Positions 22,996 through 34,437 of a stretch of DNA of 64,000 nt are shown piece by piece. How positions within the stretch are numbered: position 1 is the first letter of the stretch; every line of letters begins with the position of its first letter. The notes beneath the pieces are model-generated. The model made no database searches. It was given only the letters and a program-made list of their open reading frames with translations, and was not told where the DNA came from. Both the position numbers and the translations under genes were made by a program. The DNA comes from Parietaria judaica (lineage: Eukaryota > Streptophyta > Magnoliopsida > Rosales > Urticaceae). The stretch spans positions 5,184,001 through 5,248,000 of the forward strand of contig OX940863.1 of the NCBI GenBank assembly GCA_954871525.1, read 5' to 3'.

Positions 22996-23532
22996 CAAAC
23001 ATTTTACATTTTAATATTTATGCTGAAAATTTGACAGCAAAATCTATAATATACTCATTACATATAAAAATTTATTATAATGAACCTAAAAAAATAATTA
23101 GTTAATATGTATCATGATTCATAAACCGTGAGAACTCGTTTAAATAATAAGTCACGCAATGCAATATTGCTATCATATGACTCTTAACACCTACGTATTA
23201 ATAAACGTGTAATTATAAATGTGAGGCATTGATTAATGTATGGTCGTAATTATAGGTGTCCGAAAATGGTAAGAGTCGCTCATATTTCGAATTACGATAC
23301 ATTTCCAAAATACTATCAATCTCTTTATATTTTATCCATACAAACAATCGTTGACACTACTCAAATTAGTAACTCCATCAATAACCACACAAACATCCTC
23401 CTCAAAAACCTAATGGCAATCCTTTTAAATGCCCGCATAATATTCACTTAGCACTTAAGCAAAAACACCCTCTCATCTCTATAATTCGTTTCCAGCTTTC
23501 ATCAGCCACCAAAAACAGCTTCTCATCTCAGC
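22996..23532 (+). other. Upstream region of RALF-like gene 1
   Basis: AT-rich, changing to a C/A-rich leader (ACCACACAAAC, CAGCCACC) in the last 150 bp before the ATG. No TATA box is called with confidence. Confidence 0.45.
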
Positions 23533-23787
23533 ATGGCCGTGTCGTCGAAGGTTGCCGTGGCGTGCATCGTCTCCCTGCTGCTGGCGAGCGCGCTGCTGAC
23601 GTGTCCGGCGTCCGCAACCAACATAGGGTACCCACCGATAGAGGAGGGCGACAAAAACCTTAAGTGCAAGGGGTCAAAGTGCCTGCCCGGGAAGTCCAAC
23701 GACTACGCGCGAGGCTGCTCTCCCGGTGAAAACTGCCGTGGTGGAAGAAAGAGCGCGCCAAAAGCCAGAGCTCATCTAAAGCACTGA
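23533..23787 (+). CDS. RALF-like secreted peptide 1 (84 aa)
   Basis: A signal peptide (KVAVACIVSLLLASALLTCPASA, roughly residues 6-28, written in two parts in the protein: basic start then Leu/Ala core) is followed by a ~56-residue mature part. The mature part has IGYPPI where RALFs carry the YISY-like receptor-binding segment, and four cysteines (45, 50, 62, 68) in the RALF order. The diagnostic Y-x-RGCS-x4-CR block is at 58-69. There is no dibasic RRxL processing site, so it resembles the short divergent RALF group rather than RALF1/23. RALFs are apoplastic ligands of CrRLK1L receptors (FERONIA family) with LLG partners; the specific receptor here is unknown. The C-terminal tail is basic. 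It is the first of five related loci; Copia element 2 lies 170 bp downstream of its stop. Confidence 0.88.
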   Translation: MAVSSKVAVACIVSLLLASALLTCPASATNIGYPPIEEGDKNLKCKGSKCLPGKSNDYARGCSPGENCRGGRKSAPKARAHLKH

Positions 23788-23960
23788 TTCGTGTGGGTTC
23801 GGCGCTCGGCAAAGCCCATATACCGCACTGACTCGCGTGGCGAGCATAGACGGACCTAAGGGCCGAGGCAAAAGAGGCCACTGCCCCCAAATAATCACAT
23901 AACTATTCTTCTTCTACTTTTTATATGTTTATACAATTAACTAATATGTTTTCATATCCT

Positions 23961-24194
23961 ATTACAAGCTATAAAATAAGTTTTCATACTTTGTTTTTAC
24001 TTTCTTCAATAGTTTAGCTAGATTTTATTTCCTTAACTCATGTGACTAACTCATGTGACTCTCACGTGGTTAGGGCTTACTAGTTTCATTTCATTGTCTA
24101 TCATATATTTACATGCTGTAATAACTCGCCGCAAGTAATGAGAAAAAGAAGCTTCTTCTTCCTTGTCATTTTTCTCCATTCTATATTGTAAAAT
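23961..24194 (+). repeat. 5' LTR of Copia element 2
   Basis: 234-bp direct repeat identical to 28556-28789. It contains the internal duplication CTCATGTGACTAACTCATGTGACT.. in two halves of about 12 bp. Confidence 0.94.
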
Positions 24195-24245
24195 GGTATC
24201 AGAGCAATAGATTCCTTTGCTCTCTGACCTTTTTTTGGCTAATCC

Positions 24246-27200
24246 ATGGCCCAGAGCTCCTCTCCTTCTTCTCACATTGAAACCCCTACTCTCTCTACCA
24301 TGGATAATCCGAACAACCCATTCTTTCTTCACAACGGAGACCATACCGGGATGGTCCTCGTCTCTCACATCCTCACTGGCCCGAACTACAACACCTGGAG
24401 TCGCTCAATGACGATGGCACTGAACGCCAAGCACAAGCTCGGCCTTGTGGACGGTTCAGTTTTGCCGCCCGGCTCTGAAGACCCTCTCGCAGGAACCTGG
24501 TCTCGCTGCAATAGCATGGTAACGTCTTGGATTTTAAACTCGGTGTCCAAAGATATTGCCGACTCTCTTCTCTACCTCGACTCTGCTCGAGCTGTTTGGC
24601 TGGACCTTCACGATCGGTTTCGTCGGAGCAATGCCCCAAGAATTTTTCAGATCAAACAACAGCTTCTCGGTATTTCCCAAGGTGCCCAAGATGTCAACAC
24701 TTACTTCACCAAGCTTAAAATCCTCTGGGATGAACTCAAAAACCACCAACCAGCTCCAGTATGCTCTTGTGGTGGAATGCGAGCTTGGAGTGATTATCAG
24801 GAACAAGAATCTGTAATGCAATTCTTGATGGGGCTAAATGACTCTTTTACTGCCATTCGAGGACAGATTTTGATGCTTGAGCCCTTACCTTCTGTTGCAA
24901 AGATTTTTAGCCTTGTTGTTCAAGAAGAACTTCAGCGAGGCATCGGTGTTGGTGTATTAGGCCATTCGCCCGATTCTACCGCCTTCAACATTATTGCATC
25001 TCCTTCCCCGCCTGTCGCTCTTGTTGCTCAACATGATAAGTTTCGGCGTGATCGATCGCTTTGCTCTCATTGTGGTATCTCTGGCCACACCGTTGAAAAG
25101 TGCTTCAAGCTTCACGGATTTCCCCCTGGATACAAGTTCAAGCCGAAAAGTTCACCATCTCAGAAACCCAATTTCTCGGCATCTTCAAACATGGTGAACT
25201 CTCTCCAATCCAAGGCTTGCACCTCGTCTGATTCGACCAGCTCCTTGTCAACTGATCAAGTGCAACAACTGATCGCCTTCCTTAGTTCTCAACTGCAGAC
25301 TCGACCCGAAATCAGTAGCCAAGCTTCCGCTTCAGCCATTCGTTCCCACTCCATAAACGGTATTGTTTCCGTCTCCTCTGTTTTAGATTCATCTAAAAAT
25401 TCTTCTGCCTGGATTATTGACTCAGGGGCAACACACCATGTATGTTGTGACCTTTCCCTTTTTTCCCAATCTAGTCCTGTTCTAAATAGCACCGTGAGTC
25501 TCCCAAATGGTAATATTGTTACTGTTACTCACATTGGTCTTGTTTCGTTATCTCCCAGTATCCTCTTGCATAATGTTCTCTATGCACCCTCTTTCTCTTT
25601 CAATTTACTTAGTGTTTGTTCTCTCACTCGAAACATTCCGTGCCATGTTGATTTTTTCATGGATTTTTGTGTGATTCAGGACCTTACTCGGGGCTTGACG
25701 ATTGGGAAGGGTAGACAAGAAAACAATCTTTACGTTCTAGAGCTTACAGACCAGCGTTGTAGTCCAGTTTCTTGTTTTTCGGTATCTAAATCCAATGTTT
25801 GGCATTCTCGCCTCGGACATCCTTCTAATGTAAAACTTCGTATTTTACATAATGAATTACAGATTTCACGTTCTGTTTCGGATTTAGATTCTCATTGTAA
25901 GATATGTCATATGGCCAAACAACGACGACTCCCTTTTATTTCTCATAATAATTTGTCTTCAACTCCATTTAGCCTTATACATATCGATACATGGGGACCA
26001 TTTCATGTTGCTACCACCACAGGTCATAAATATTTTCTCACTATTGTAGATGATTGTACTCGTGCAACTTGGGTGTATCTTTTACGTGCAAAATCAGATG
26101 TCGTTACCGTTGTTCCGGATTTTTTTTCTCTTATATCCACACAATTCAATAAAAATATCCAATCTGTACGCTCGGATAATGCACCTGAATTAGCATTTGA
26201 TGGATTTTTTAAGCAAAAAGGTGTTGTGTCGTATCATTCTTGTGTTGAGACTCCGGAACAAAATTCAGTTGTCGAACGTAAACACCAACATATTCTTAAT
26301 GTTGCTCGGGCACTTTATTTTCAATCTAATGTTCCACTTGGTTATTGGGGAGATTGTGTTCTCACAGCAATTTACCTCATTAACCGCACACCGTCTCCGC
26401 TTTTGTCCGATAAAACACCTTTTGAGATGCTTCACCATAGAAAGCCCTCTTATTCTCATCTTCGCGCTTTCGGTTGTTTATGTTATGGCTCCACACTTCC
26501 GAGTCATCGGCATAAATTTTTCCCTCGTGCTCGTGCTTCTGTGTTTCTCGGTTATCCTTCCGGCGTTAAAGGCTATAAACTCCTTGATCTTGAGAGTAAT
26601 CGAATTTACATAAGCCGAAATGTTATTTTTCATGAACACATTTTTCCATTTGTCAGTTCTCCTCTCTCTCAATATGATCCTTCTCTTTTTGATGATCGGG
26701 TTCTTCCATATAGCTCTCCTCCAATTCTCGAAGCTTCAATTCCCGAAGCTTCACCCCCCACACTCTCACAAATTATACCTGTTCCCGAAACCATTTTGCC
26801 AACTCAACCTATCTCTAGACCTTCTCGGATCACAAAACCACCCTCTTATCTTAAAAACTATCATTGCTCCCTTATACAATCTGTCCTTCCTTCGTGCAAT
26901 CCCACTTCTGCTCTTTATCCTATCTCTTCTTACCTTAGTTATAAAAATCTATCTCCACCTTACAAAGCCTTCACCTTATCTATATCCTCATATTCTGAAC
27001 CTAAAACCTTTACCGCTGCTCTTAAGAGTGAGGAATGGCGCAATGCGATGGCTATTGAATTACAAGCTTTGGAGAGTAACCACACTTGGTCTCTTTGTCC
27101 ATTACCATCGGGAAAACACTCTGTTGGTTGTAAATGGGTTTACAAAACAAAGTTCAAAGCTGATGGGACAATCGAACGACATAAAGCACGGCTAGTTGCA

Positions 27201-28547
27201 AAAGGCTACACGCAACAAGAAGGCATTGATTTTTTTGACACTTTTGCTCCCGTCGCTAAGCTTGTAACAGTGAAGCTCCTTCTCTCTGTTGCTGCCATAA
27301 ATGGTTGGTCCTTGACTCAATTAGACGTTAATAATGCTTTCTTGCATGGCGATCTCGATGAAGAAGTATACATGGATCTTCCTCCGGGATACTCTTTGGA
27401 AAAGGGGGAGAAATATCCTCCCGATACAGTTTGCCGATTGCATAAGTCACTTTACGGTTTGAAGCAATCTTCCCGACAGTGGTTCCGAAAATTCTCTTCT
27501 GCCCTCCTCTCTGTTGGTTTTTCTCAATCTGCTAGCGATAATTCTCTCTTTACCAAGTTTGTTGGCACTTCCGTTCTAATTTTACTTGTTTATGTCGATG
27601 ACATAATCATTGCTAGTAATGATTCTGCTGCAGTTGATAGCTTAAAAGCCTTCCTTCACAATCAGTTTAAGCTTAAAGATCTTGGTCCTCTTCGCTATTT
27701 TCTCGGGTTAGAAGTTGCACGTTCGGCTGCCGGCATCTTCATTTCTCAACGAAAATATGCATTGGAGCTACTTTCCGATAGTGGCTACTTGGGTTGCAAG
27801 CCTGCTAATATCCCAATGATACCAAACCTTAAACTGACACAATGTGAGGGTGACCTATTAGATGATGCTACTAGCTACCGCAGGCTGATCGGCAAACTAC
27901 TCTACCTCACTATTACACGCCCGGATTTAAGTTATTGTGTGAATCGTCTCAGCCAATTCCTCGCTGCTCCACGAACTTCACATCTTCAATCCGCATATCG
28001 GATTCTGCAATATATTAAACGGACTCCTGGTCAAGGTTTATTCTTCTCATCGAAGTCCTCTTTGCAGCTCAAGGCCTTTGCAGATTCTGATTGGGCTCAA
28101 TGTCCTGATTCTCGGCGTTCCATCTCTGGTTTTTGCATTTTCTTAGGCTCATCGCTTATCTCTTGGAAGTCGAAGAAACAACAAACAGTTTCTCGTTCTT
28201 CCGCAGAGGCAGAATATCGTTGCATGGCCAATACAGTTTGTGAGATCACTTGGCTCACTGCTATTTTGAAGGATCTTCACATCATTTGCTCGGGACCAGC
28301 CTTGTTATATTGTGATAACCAAGCTGCATTACACATTGCTGCCAATTCCGTTTACCACGAGCGGACGAAACACATCGAGATTGATTGTCACTTGGTTCGT
28401 GAAAAGCTTCAGTCCGGATCAATAAAAACTTTTCACGTCGCCTCTCACAATCAACTTGCCGATATCTTCACCAAAGCACTACATCCATCCCCGTTTCATC
28501 ACCTTCTAAGCAAGATGGGAGTACTTGACATATACTCTCCATCTTGA
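24246..28547 (+). CDS. Copia gag-pol polyprotein 2 (1433 aa), intact frame
   Basis: Copia domain order: gag with the [13 protein letters not shown] segment near residue 45; CCHC knuckle [14 protein letters not shown] near 273 followed by GFPPGYK; protease DSGATHHV near 391; integrase DTWGP (~579), SDNAPEL (~643) and the E-containing [14 protein letters not shown] near 670; reverse transcriptase from about 961 with YVDDIIIA near 1116; RNase H with [16 protein letters not shown] near 1279; C-terminal ADIFTKAL near 1405. Two integrase positions differ from the commonest form (TPEQNS rather than TPQQNG). The whole frame is open, matching the identical LTRs. Confidence 0.95.
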   Translation: MAQSSSPSSHIETPTLSTMDNPNNPFFLHNGDHTGMVLVSHILTGPNYNTWSRSMTMALNAKHKLGLVDGSVLPPGSEDPLAGTWSRCNSMVTSWILNSVSKDIADSLLYLDSARAVWLDLHDRFRRSNAPRIFQIKQQLLGISQGAQDVNTYFTKLKILWDELKNHQPAPVCSCGGMRAWSDYQEQESVMQFLMGLNDSFTAIRGQILMLEPLPSVAKIFSLVVQEELQRGIGVGVLGHSPDSTAFNIIASPSPPVALVAQHDKFRRDRSLCSHCGISGHTVEKCFKLHGFPPGYKFKPKSSPSQKPNFSASSNMVNSLQSKACTSSDSTSSLSTDQVQQLIAFLSSQLQTRPEISSQASASAIRSHSINGIVSVSSVLDSSKNSSAWIIDSGATHHVCCDLSLFSQSSPVLNSTVSLPNGNIVTVTHIGLVSLSPSILLHNVLYAPSFSFNLLSVCSLTRNIPCHVDFFMDFCVIQDLTRGLTIGKGRQENNLYVLELTDQRCSPVSCFSVSKSNVWHSRLGHPSNVKLRILHNELQISRSVSDLDSHCKICHMAKQRRLPFISHNNLSSTPFSLIHIDTWGPFHVATTTGHKYFLTIVDDCTRATWVYLLRAKSDVVTVVPDFFSLISTQFNKNIQSVRSDNAPELAFDGFFKQKGVVSYHSCVETPEQNSVVERKHQHILNVARALYFQSNVPLGYWGDCVLTAIYLINRTPSPLLSDKTPFEMLHHRKPSYSHLRAFGCLCYGSTLPSHRHKFFPRARASVFLGYPSGVKGYKLLDLESNRIYISRNVIFHEHIFPFVSSPLSQYDPSLFDDRVLPYSSPPILEASIPEASPPTLSQIIPVPETILPTQPISRPSRITKPPSYLKNYHCSLIQSVLPSCNPTSALYPISSYLSYKNLSPPYKAFTLSISSYSEPKTFTAALKSEEWRNAMAIELQALESNHTWSLCPLPSGKHSVGCKWVYKTKFKADGTIERHKARLVAKGYTQQEGIDFFDTFAPVAKLVTVKLLLSVAAINGWSLTQLDVNNAFLHGDLDEEVYMDLPPGYSLEKGEKYPPDTVCRLHKSLYGLKQSSRQWFRKFSSALLSVGFSQSASDNSLFTKFVGTSVLILLVYVDDIIIASNDSAAVDSLKAFLHNQFKLKDLGPLRYFLGLEVARSAAGIFISQRKYALELLSDSGYLGCKPANIPMIPNLKLTQCEGDLLDDATSYRRLIGKLLYLTITRPDLSYCVNRLSQFLAAPRTSHLQSAYRILQYIKRTPGQGLFFSSKSSLQLKAFADSDWAQCPDSRRSISGFCIFLGSSLISWKSKKQQTVSRSSAEAEYRCMANTVCEITWLTAILKDLHIICSGPALLYCDNQAALHIAANSVYHERTKHIEIDCHLVREKLQSGSIKTFHVASHNQLADIFTKALHPSPFHHLLSKMGVLDIYSPS

Positions 28548-28555
28548 GGGGGAGT

Positions 28556-28789
28556 ATTACAAGCTATAAAATAAGTTTTCATACTTTGTTTTTACTTTCT
28601 TCAATAGTTTAGCTAGATTTTATTTCCTTAACTCATGTGACTAACTCATGTGACTCTCACGTGGTTAGGGCTTACTAGTTTCATTTCATTGTCTATCATA
28701 TATTTACATGCTGTAATAACTCGCCGCAAGTAATGAGAAAAAGAAGCTTCTTCTTCCTTGTCATTTTTCTCCATTCTATATTGTAAAAT
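28556..28789 (+). repeat. 3' LTR of Copia element 2
   Basis: 234 bp, identical to the 5' copy, bounded by the purine tract and the ATCCT duplication. Confidence 0.94.
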
Positions 28790-28794
28790 ATCCT

Positions 28795-29444
28795 TTTTCT
28801 TCCGTTTACTCGAATTTAAGAGTATTATGCTTATTCGGCCCTTAAAACTTCTTCGGCTCCTGCATGTACGTGTGTATATATCTTAGTACTGTCCGCCGGT
28901 GGCGATATCGACTAGGGACGGAATCATAGCTATACATGGCAATGTTTTTGTATTATCAATAATACCATTAATTCTATCATTTACATGTCAGTATGAAAGT
29001 TAATTGTTACATTCTAAAATACAATTATATTTTTCTTTTTGGTCTTGCTCTAAATACTATATTAATTTTTAAGTTTGCATTCATTTGGGATTTCTAATTA
29101 TATGATGCGTTTTTTGTTTATTTGTTCTGGGAATTTGTTAAAAAAAGATTGAATAGTGTGTTGAATGGAGAAAATAATACGTTGAAAAATATAAAGATTG
29201 ATGTGAAAATGGGTTTCTATTAGAAAGTTTCTAATACAGTGTGTACCCTCTAAAACAAAACGGCGTATTTTTTGTTTTTCGATTAAAAAAACTACTAAAA
29301 AATTTCAGCATGAAATTTAATATTTTCTCAAACTTTTTGCATATAATGATGAGGCTCTCATCTTAATCTGCACACATTATTTATGGAACTGAACTAATTT
29401 GGGGATGTCAAACTTTCTTATAAAATCATGTAGTTCTATTGTAA
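28795..29444. repeat. Duplicated RALF 3' flank, unit A
   Basis: Blocks such as TATTATGCTTATTCGG, TGGCAATGTTTTTGTA-like and AATGGGTTTCTATTAG..ACAGTGTGTACCCTCT recur after RALF-like gene 2 (32541-33527) and again at 34901-35165. This is the original 3' flank of RALF-like gene 1, displaced by Copia element 2. No gene. Confidence 0.75.
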
Positions 29445-29928
29445 TATTTTCAAGGGTTAATGATGGCGAAAATACTTAAAGTTTGGTCAAAGAACCCTTT
29501 GTGTACCCAAAGTTTAAAAGTGGTAGTAATTGGTAAAAGTACCCAAAGTCACATTTAGGGCGTTGACCACTCCATTTTAGTAGCGCACTTAACTTACATG
29601 TTAACACTGACCACGTGGACAAACGTGGGTTGCTGACATAGCAAGTTTTTGCTACGTGGATGAGCACACATCAGACTCCTTTACGATAAAACAACGAATT
29701 AAATCCCTAATTGGGCTCGTCCACGTGGCAAAAAAATGTTATGTCAGCAACCCACGTTTGTCCACGTGGCCAGAGTTGACGGGTAAGTTAACTGCGTTAC
29801 GAGAATGGAGTGGTCAACTCCCCAAATGCGACTTTGGATACTTTTCCCACCACTTTTAAACTTTGGGTACATGAGGAGTTCTTTGACCAAACATTGGGTA
29901 TTTTTACCATCATTAACCCTATTTTCAA
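29445..29928. mobile_element. Foldback MULE, copy 2, with perfect 9-bp TSD
   Basis: Body 29454-29919, starting GGGTTAATGATGGCGAAAA and ending CCATCATTAACCC. The arms pair over most of the length, including the CCACGTGG-rich core. Target duplication TATTTTCAA at 29445-29453 and 29920-29928 is exact. Same family as 7991-8488 and 34438-34896. Non-coding. Confidence 0.9.
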
Positions 29929-29968
29929 ATATTGTATTTTTCATTTTCATCAATTTTAAGCCCTGTGG

Positions 29969-30858
29969 GCTGTAAGCACTGCCGGCCCTGAGGGTAGGCG
30001 AGCGAGGCGCCGGCCTAGGGCCCCCGATCTCGAGGGGCCTCCGGTGAATGGGTGACCGCCGAAGTAAAAAAAAAAAAAATATTAACGCCGTGACAGTGGT
30101 CGAAGAAGCTTTCTTGATACTGGTTTCATGGTGAAAAATATGGTGGGAGAGAAAGTGAAGGGTGGTGGGAGAGAAAGTGAAGGGTTATATGCATGCATTG
30201 ATGGCATAAAAATAGGGCCCACAATCTTCTTTCTACATTTACTATTTACTTTATTTCTTTACGTCAATTATATGATAATATGTGAAAGAATATTCAGTGG
30301 GACCCATCAATTCCTTTTTTTTTTTTTTACCATACACAATCACAATCAGTCTATTATGTATCAATGAAATAAATATAGTTAAATGCAAATACTAATCACA
30401 TAATATTATGTATAGTTGACTAAAAAAAAATTATCTCACAAATTTGGCTTCCCAATTAAAACATATATTCTTATTTTAAAAAGTTAAATTTTAAAAAACA
30501 ATTAACATTTAACCTATTTATTACTCATATGCCATAGTCACTCAACAATAATTTCAAAGACTTCATATACTAAAATGCTATAAAATAATTATATTTATCA
30601 CTTAACTTTATTTTTTTCCCCTTTCTTTATTTTTTTTTCAATCTTTAAAATCTTTTTAGAATCAAACATATGAATTTAAAATTCTAATTTTTAAAATAAA
30701 CTTGAAATATAATTTACTAACATCTCGTTTATCATGTTGAAATAAAAACGGATTTTTTATATTTATTTTAATAAAACATATAAATCTTTTTTACTAGGGG
30801 CCCTTACTTTTTTCCCGTCTAGGCCCCCTATAATGTCAGGGCCGGCCCTGGCTGTAAG
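29969..30858. mobile_element. Non-autonomous hAT-like element (874 bp)
   Basis: Body 29977-30850, ends CACTGCCGGCCCTG and (reverse complement of right end) CAGGGCCGGCCCTG. Exact 8-bp duplication GCTGTAAG at 29969-29976 and 30851-30858. The left subterminal part (GGCGAGC.GGGCCCC) is shared with the small element at 8802-8997. Includes a short tandem duplication of GGTGGGAGAGAAAGTGAAGG at 30138-30184. No transposase. Confidence 0.9.
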
Positions 30859-32122
30859 TAGAAGATTACGGTTCATTGTAATACACACAAAAAAATAATA
30901 ATATTCTCTCCATATTCTTTATTCCTCTTGTATACTTATGTTCTTTGTTATTTTATAATAATTTATATATATTATCCTTTGTATGATAAAATAGGGCATG
31001 CAAACAAAATAGTAATCAATGCGGTAAAAAAAAAAAAAAAAAAACAAGTAATTCTAGCTTAAATTAGTACAAAAAACCCCATGAAATAGATAGTGCAAAG
31101 CTACCCGTAATTAAACCATTAAGTCATCACAACTAAACCAATCGATAAACAAATATCTTATATATCCTATAGAAATAAGTGAAAATGAGCAAACTCCTTG
31201 ACTTTTTTAGGTTTAGAAAAACTCTCCCAACAGGGAAATACCAGTGCGGCCAGCTGCCGGAAAATAGAATCCGTGGCCAAATTGGGCGTTAGGCTGCATG
31301 TTCTTGGCCGAAGCATACTGCATGCACGCATAGAATTTCTCTTTTTACGCCTTTTTAGTGTTGAAGTTTTTAAAAGTTGCAAGTAAAATTTCTCATTTTT
31401 ATTAAATATTTACACCAACCTCCCCTAAATCTAAATTCCTAATCCCGTCTGCACGTACATGACTTTATAAATATAAATTAATTGTTTTGTTTTTACTAGG
31501 TGTTTTCACTTTACACCGCCTCTCATGCAAGTAGCATACAAGGCACTTTGTACTGTAGTAGTACGTACTGACATTTTGATCGCCACTAATAATATGTTAA
31601 TGGGTTTTATGCTATAAATATATAATCAGCTAATTCAGTAGAAAAACGCTTCTAATGACTTTATGATTTATGAATATATATGCGAACGTCACTACTTCAA
31701 ATCCCAACACTTCGTATAAATGATAATTCCAATTAATCACCTTTAAAAAGATGTCAAAATTTTATATATGCTTTAAATTATAAAAAAAAAAAAAAATAGA
31801 AGACCAGTGCAAGAAAAATAAGTAGAAAAAAACGCACTTGTTAAAATATAAAAACTGCTATATATATAAATGATTCTCATTCATTGACCCATAGTCCCAT
31901 ACATACGTGGCACATTTCCCGTTAAAAAATACAAGATGAAACCCTAAACCAGTGAGTTGACTTTGAACATCCTCATCCATAGAAACTAGACTATAGATAA
32001 CATCGATCTTAAGTGTATTTAATCAATAATATGGCTTCCCAACCGCTCGCGCGAGCCCTAAAAGTAGCCCCTCAAAGCAAACTTATAAAAAGCACAACCC
32101 ACAATTATGAGAGAACAACATC
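30859..32122 (+). other. Intergenic region and promoter of RALF-like gene 2
   Basis: Mostly AT-rich. 30983-31026 matches 35468-35516 (GTATGATAAAATAGGG block), part of the duplicated RALF unit. The last ~210 bp are the conserved RALF promoter block described separately. Confidence 0.6.
31915..32122 (+). promoter_or_regulatory. Conserved RALF promoter block with W-box core and TATA
   Basis: Shared blocks with 36458-36640 upstream of RALF-like locus 3: AGATGAAACCC, AGTTGACTTTGA, ACTAGACTATAGATAACAT, ATATGGCTTCCCAAC, AAACTTATA and AAAAGCAC. TTGACT (W-box core) is at 31957-31962 and a TATA box (TATAAAA) at 32084-32090, about 33 bp before the ATG, which leaves a very short leader. Parts (ATATGGCTTCCCAACA and a TTGACT on the other strand) recur before locus 5. 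WRKY binding is an inference from the core motif. Confidence 0.6.
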
Positions 32123-32416
32123 ATGCTGAGTCCGAAACAGACGCGCTTGGGTAGCGAAGCGAGCAAGGGCGTGCCGTCCAAGGTGTGCGTGTTGCTGGTG
32201 TTGTGTGCGGTGATGACATGGCAGCTGGCGGCAGCGAGGCAAATAAATTACGGTACAATTGTGGAGGGCAACAAGGACCACTGGGCTGCAGTGTGCCCCA
32301 ACGCGAAGTGCCTGGCTGCCCCGTCAAACCAGTATTCCCGAGGCTGCTCTCCCAGCGATGACTGCCGCGGTAAAAAAAAGAGCGCACCGAATACCAAAGC
32401 CGATATACACCAGTGA
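32123..32416 (+). CDS. RALF-like secreted peptide 2 (97 aa)
   Basis: A ~20-residue hydrophilic N-terminus precedes the hydrophobic signal core (VCVLLVLCAVMTWQLAAA, residues 21-38). The mature part starts near RQINYG, equivalent to the RALF YISY segment, then has four cysteines (58, 63, 75, 81) and the signature Y-x-RGCSPSDDCRG at 71-83. There is no RRxL site; the tail is basic (KKK). Paralog of 23533-23787 and of the broken loci at 36671, 58047 and 58958. The N-terminal extension before the hydrophobic core is unusual for a signal peptide; a start inside it is not available as ATG before the core, so secretion should be checked. Likely role: apoplastic ligand for CrRLK1L receptors, inferred from family. 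Confidence 0.85.
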   Translation: MLSPKQTRLGSEASKGVPSKVCVLLVLCAVMTWQLAAARQINYGTIVEGNKDHWAAVCPNAKCLAAPSNQYSRGCSPSDDCRGKKKSAPNTKADIHQ

Positions 32417-32770
32417 TTCGCTGGCGGGCATAGACCGACCAAGCCCCCAATAATCATATATTTCTTCAATATTTATAATTTTATGTACATTTAGTTAGGT
32501 ATTTTGTGTTCATAATAGTTTTTTCGTTTAATCAAAATTATAGTATATTATGCTTATTCGGGCCGCCCTTGAAACTTTTTGGCTCCTGTATGTAAGTACA
32601 TGTCTTAGTCCCGTTGGTGCCGGAGAGCGCGAGGCCGTCATAGCCATTGATGGCATTGTTTTTATAATATTAATAATACCGTTCTTTCATTCAATTGTAT
32701 GACAGTATGACTATTATAATGTTACGTTATAAAAATATGATGATATGATTCTTTTTGGTCTGCTTGAGAT
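32417..32770. repeat. Duplicated RALF 3' flank, unit B (left part)
   Basis: Matches unit A downstream of gene 1 (TATTATGCTTATTCGGGC, GGCTCCTGTATGTA, ATGGCATTGTTTTTATA). Interrupted at about 32771 by an insertion; the flank resumes at about 33342. Confidence 0.7.
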
Positions 32771-33341
32771 CATAGGCACCACCTGAATTTTAAAAAAAAA
32801 TTATATATATATATATATATATGAACAGAATTTGGAGAGTCGTTCTCCTTAATTACGAATTACGATCTTATTTATCAGTTTTCAAACTTCCTCGCCCTAG
32901 CCCCGCCGTTGATTCTCGCGTCGCCGTTTATTCTCGCCCCCGTCAAATATCGCCCTCGCCGTTGGTTCTCGCTCTCGTCTTCCTCGCCGTCGGTTCTCGC
33001 TCTCGTCGTCGCTCCGACTCGGTTCTCGCTCTCGTCGTCGCTCCGACTCGGTTCTTGCTCTAGTCGTCGCTCCGACTCGGTTCTCGGTCTCGCAGTTGCT
33101 ATGAATCGGTCCTCGTTGTCGGTTCTCGCCGACGCTGCGACTCGGTTCTCGCCCTCGCCGTCGGTTCTCGTCATCGTTGCGACTCGGTCCTCGCCCTCGC
33201 CGCGACTGGATTCTCCCCTTCGCCGTCGGTTCTCGCCCTCGCTGCCACTCGATCCTCGCCCTAACTGTCGCTGCAACGGTATGCTTGAATATTTTTTTTA
33301 TATTAAGCACCACCTAAATTGAAATCCTGGCTCCGCCACTG
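32771..33341. mobile_element. Insertion with hAT-like right end inside RALF flank B
   Basis: The flank copies A and C run continuously across this point, so 32771-33341 is inserted. Its right end, CAGTGGCGGAGCCAGGAT (reverse complement), is a terminus I associate with plant hAT elements. The left end shares GGCACCACCTGAATT with the right subterminal AGCACCACCTAAATT as a direct repeat. I find no exact 8-bp duplication. The interior is a GC-rich minisatellite. Confidence 0.5.
32930..33265. repeat. GC-rich minisatellite (TCG-rich, ~19-29 bp units)
   Basis: Degenerate tandem units built on GGTTCTCGCTCTCGTCGTCG followed by CTCCGACTC; the first three full units are about 29 bp, later ones about 19-23 bp. 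Read on the minus strand it gives Arg/Glu/Ser-rich low-complexity frames, which are unlikely to be a gene. Confidence 0.85.
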
Positions 33342-33527
33342 GCGCTCTGATGGTATTAATATTTAAGTTTGCATATCGGGTTTCGGATTATATGGTATGT
33401 TTTATGTTTTTCTGTGTGTGTGGATAATTTGTTATATATAAAAGAATAATGATTAGTGTGTTAGCATTGAGAAAACAATACGTCAAAATTATAATATGTG
33501 AAAATGGGTTTTTAATACAGTGTATAC
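33342..33527. repeat. Duplicated RALF 3' flank, unit B (right part)
   Basis: Continues unit B: TATTAATATTTAAGTTTGCAT through ATGTGAAAATGGG and TACAGTGTATA, where it stops matching units A and C. The abrupt end marks a rearrangement or insertion boundary. Confidence 0.7.
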
Positions 33528-34437
33528 GTGACCGAGGGAGGGGGACAGTATGGGCCCTTGCCCTCCCTTGTTGTTATTTTTTTTCGTTCTTTGGTTTGTC
33601 TCACCGTCTCAAAACGCACGTGTGGTCTTTGGTTTCTCCGTCTTGGACTCTTGGTTATTTGTCTCGTCGACCGTCGAATTTTATGTTGTTTTTGTTGGTT
33701 TCAATGAAATAGATCTGCAACCAAAGAATTGAAGAACAACAAAGAAAAGAAATGAATTTGGGAGTATTTTCTCTGATTAATCGAAGGCAAAAATATAAAG
33801 GAGGAGTTAAAAAAATAAAGACTAACACTAGTATTTATAGGAAGGAAACAGCAAACCCTAGCAAGAAAAAAGGAAACTTCCTAAAATACAATCAATCAAA
33901 TATTCTACAATCACAACCGAATCCTAACAAACCAGGAAGCTAAATCAAATCCCCAAACTTGCTCCTCAAGTTTGGCACCTTCCAGGAATAGCTCAATTGA
34001 CTTCTTGCGTGGACTAGCAGAGCTGCTAGGCTTTTATCTGAACAGAGTTGTTAGTATGTGATTGAGCAATCCTGCTCGTCTTCTTTTCTGTCCGTCTCAC
34101 TTTCTGTCTGTCATTCTTGTTGTCTGTCTTCATCCTGCTAGTCTTCATTCTGTTAGGCTCCGTTCTGCTAGTCTCAGTTCAGCCAAGTCAGGCTTAAACT
34201 CACAGTTTTCCCGTTCGCCGTCTCGCAATGCAGCCATCGTGGTTATCTATCACTTCGTCTTAGAGCCTCGTAACGGCAAACTTGTCGGATTTCTGTTTTG
34301 CGACTGGACTGAATTTCCGTTAAATTTGTCGGATTACTATTTTGCGCGTCACGTCGACAATTTGACTGTGTAAGTTTCTAATCCTCCTCATTATGAAATT
34401 CTCCTATATCTTATTTATTTGTTGGTGATTATTAATA
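33528..34437 (-). repeat. Possible LTR remnant, minus orientation
   Basis: Unlike the RALF flanks on either side. On the minus strand a TATA-type box (TATAAATA, 33832-33839) is followed by leader-like sequence, and a purine-rich AAGTTTGGGGA stretch lies upstream near 33955. This arrangement resembles an LTR with adjoining internal sequence, but I cannot pair it with a second LTR or define ends. No coding frame recognised. Confidence 0.3.

Larger units (their letters stand above)
23956..28794 (+). mobile_element. Complete young Copia element 2 with unusual LTR ends
   Basis: LTRs 23961-24194 and 28556-28789 (234 bp each) show no difference by eye. Target duplication ATCCT at 23956-23960 and 28790-28794. 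Primer site TGGTATCAGAGC at 24194-24205; polypurine tract GAGGGGGAG just before 28555. LTR termini read ATTACAA...TTGTAAAAT (or TATTACAA...TTGTAAAA with TSD TATCC; a one-base ambiguity). In either reading they are not TG...CA. Total body about 4.83 kb. An open 1433-codon frame lies inside. The element sits in the 3' flank of RALF-like gene 1, and the paralogous flank of gene 2 lacks it. Confidence 0.95.

Noticed and set aside
24051..24821. Minus-strand frames over Copia element 2 LTR and gag
   Set aside because: Shadows of the plus-strand polyprotein and LTR.
32875..33313. Minus-strand Arg/Glu/Ser-rich frames of about 135 codons
   Set aside because: They arise from a tandem minisatellite and look like SR/RE proteins only because of the TCG-rich unit.
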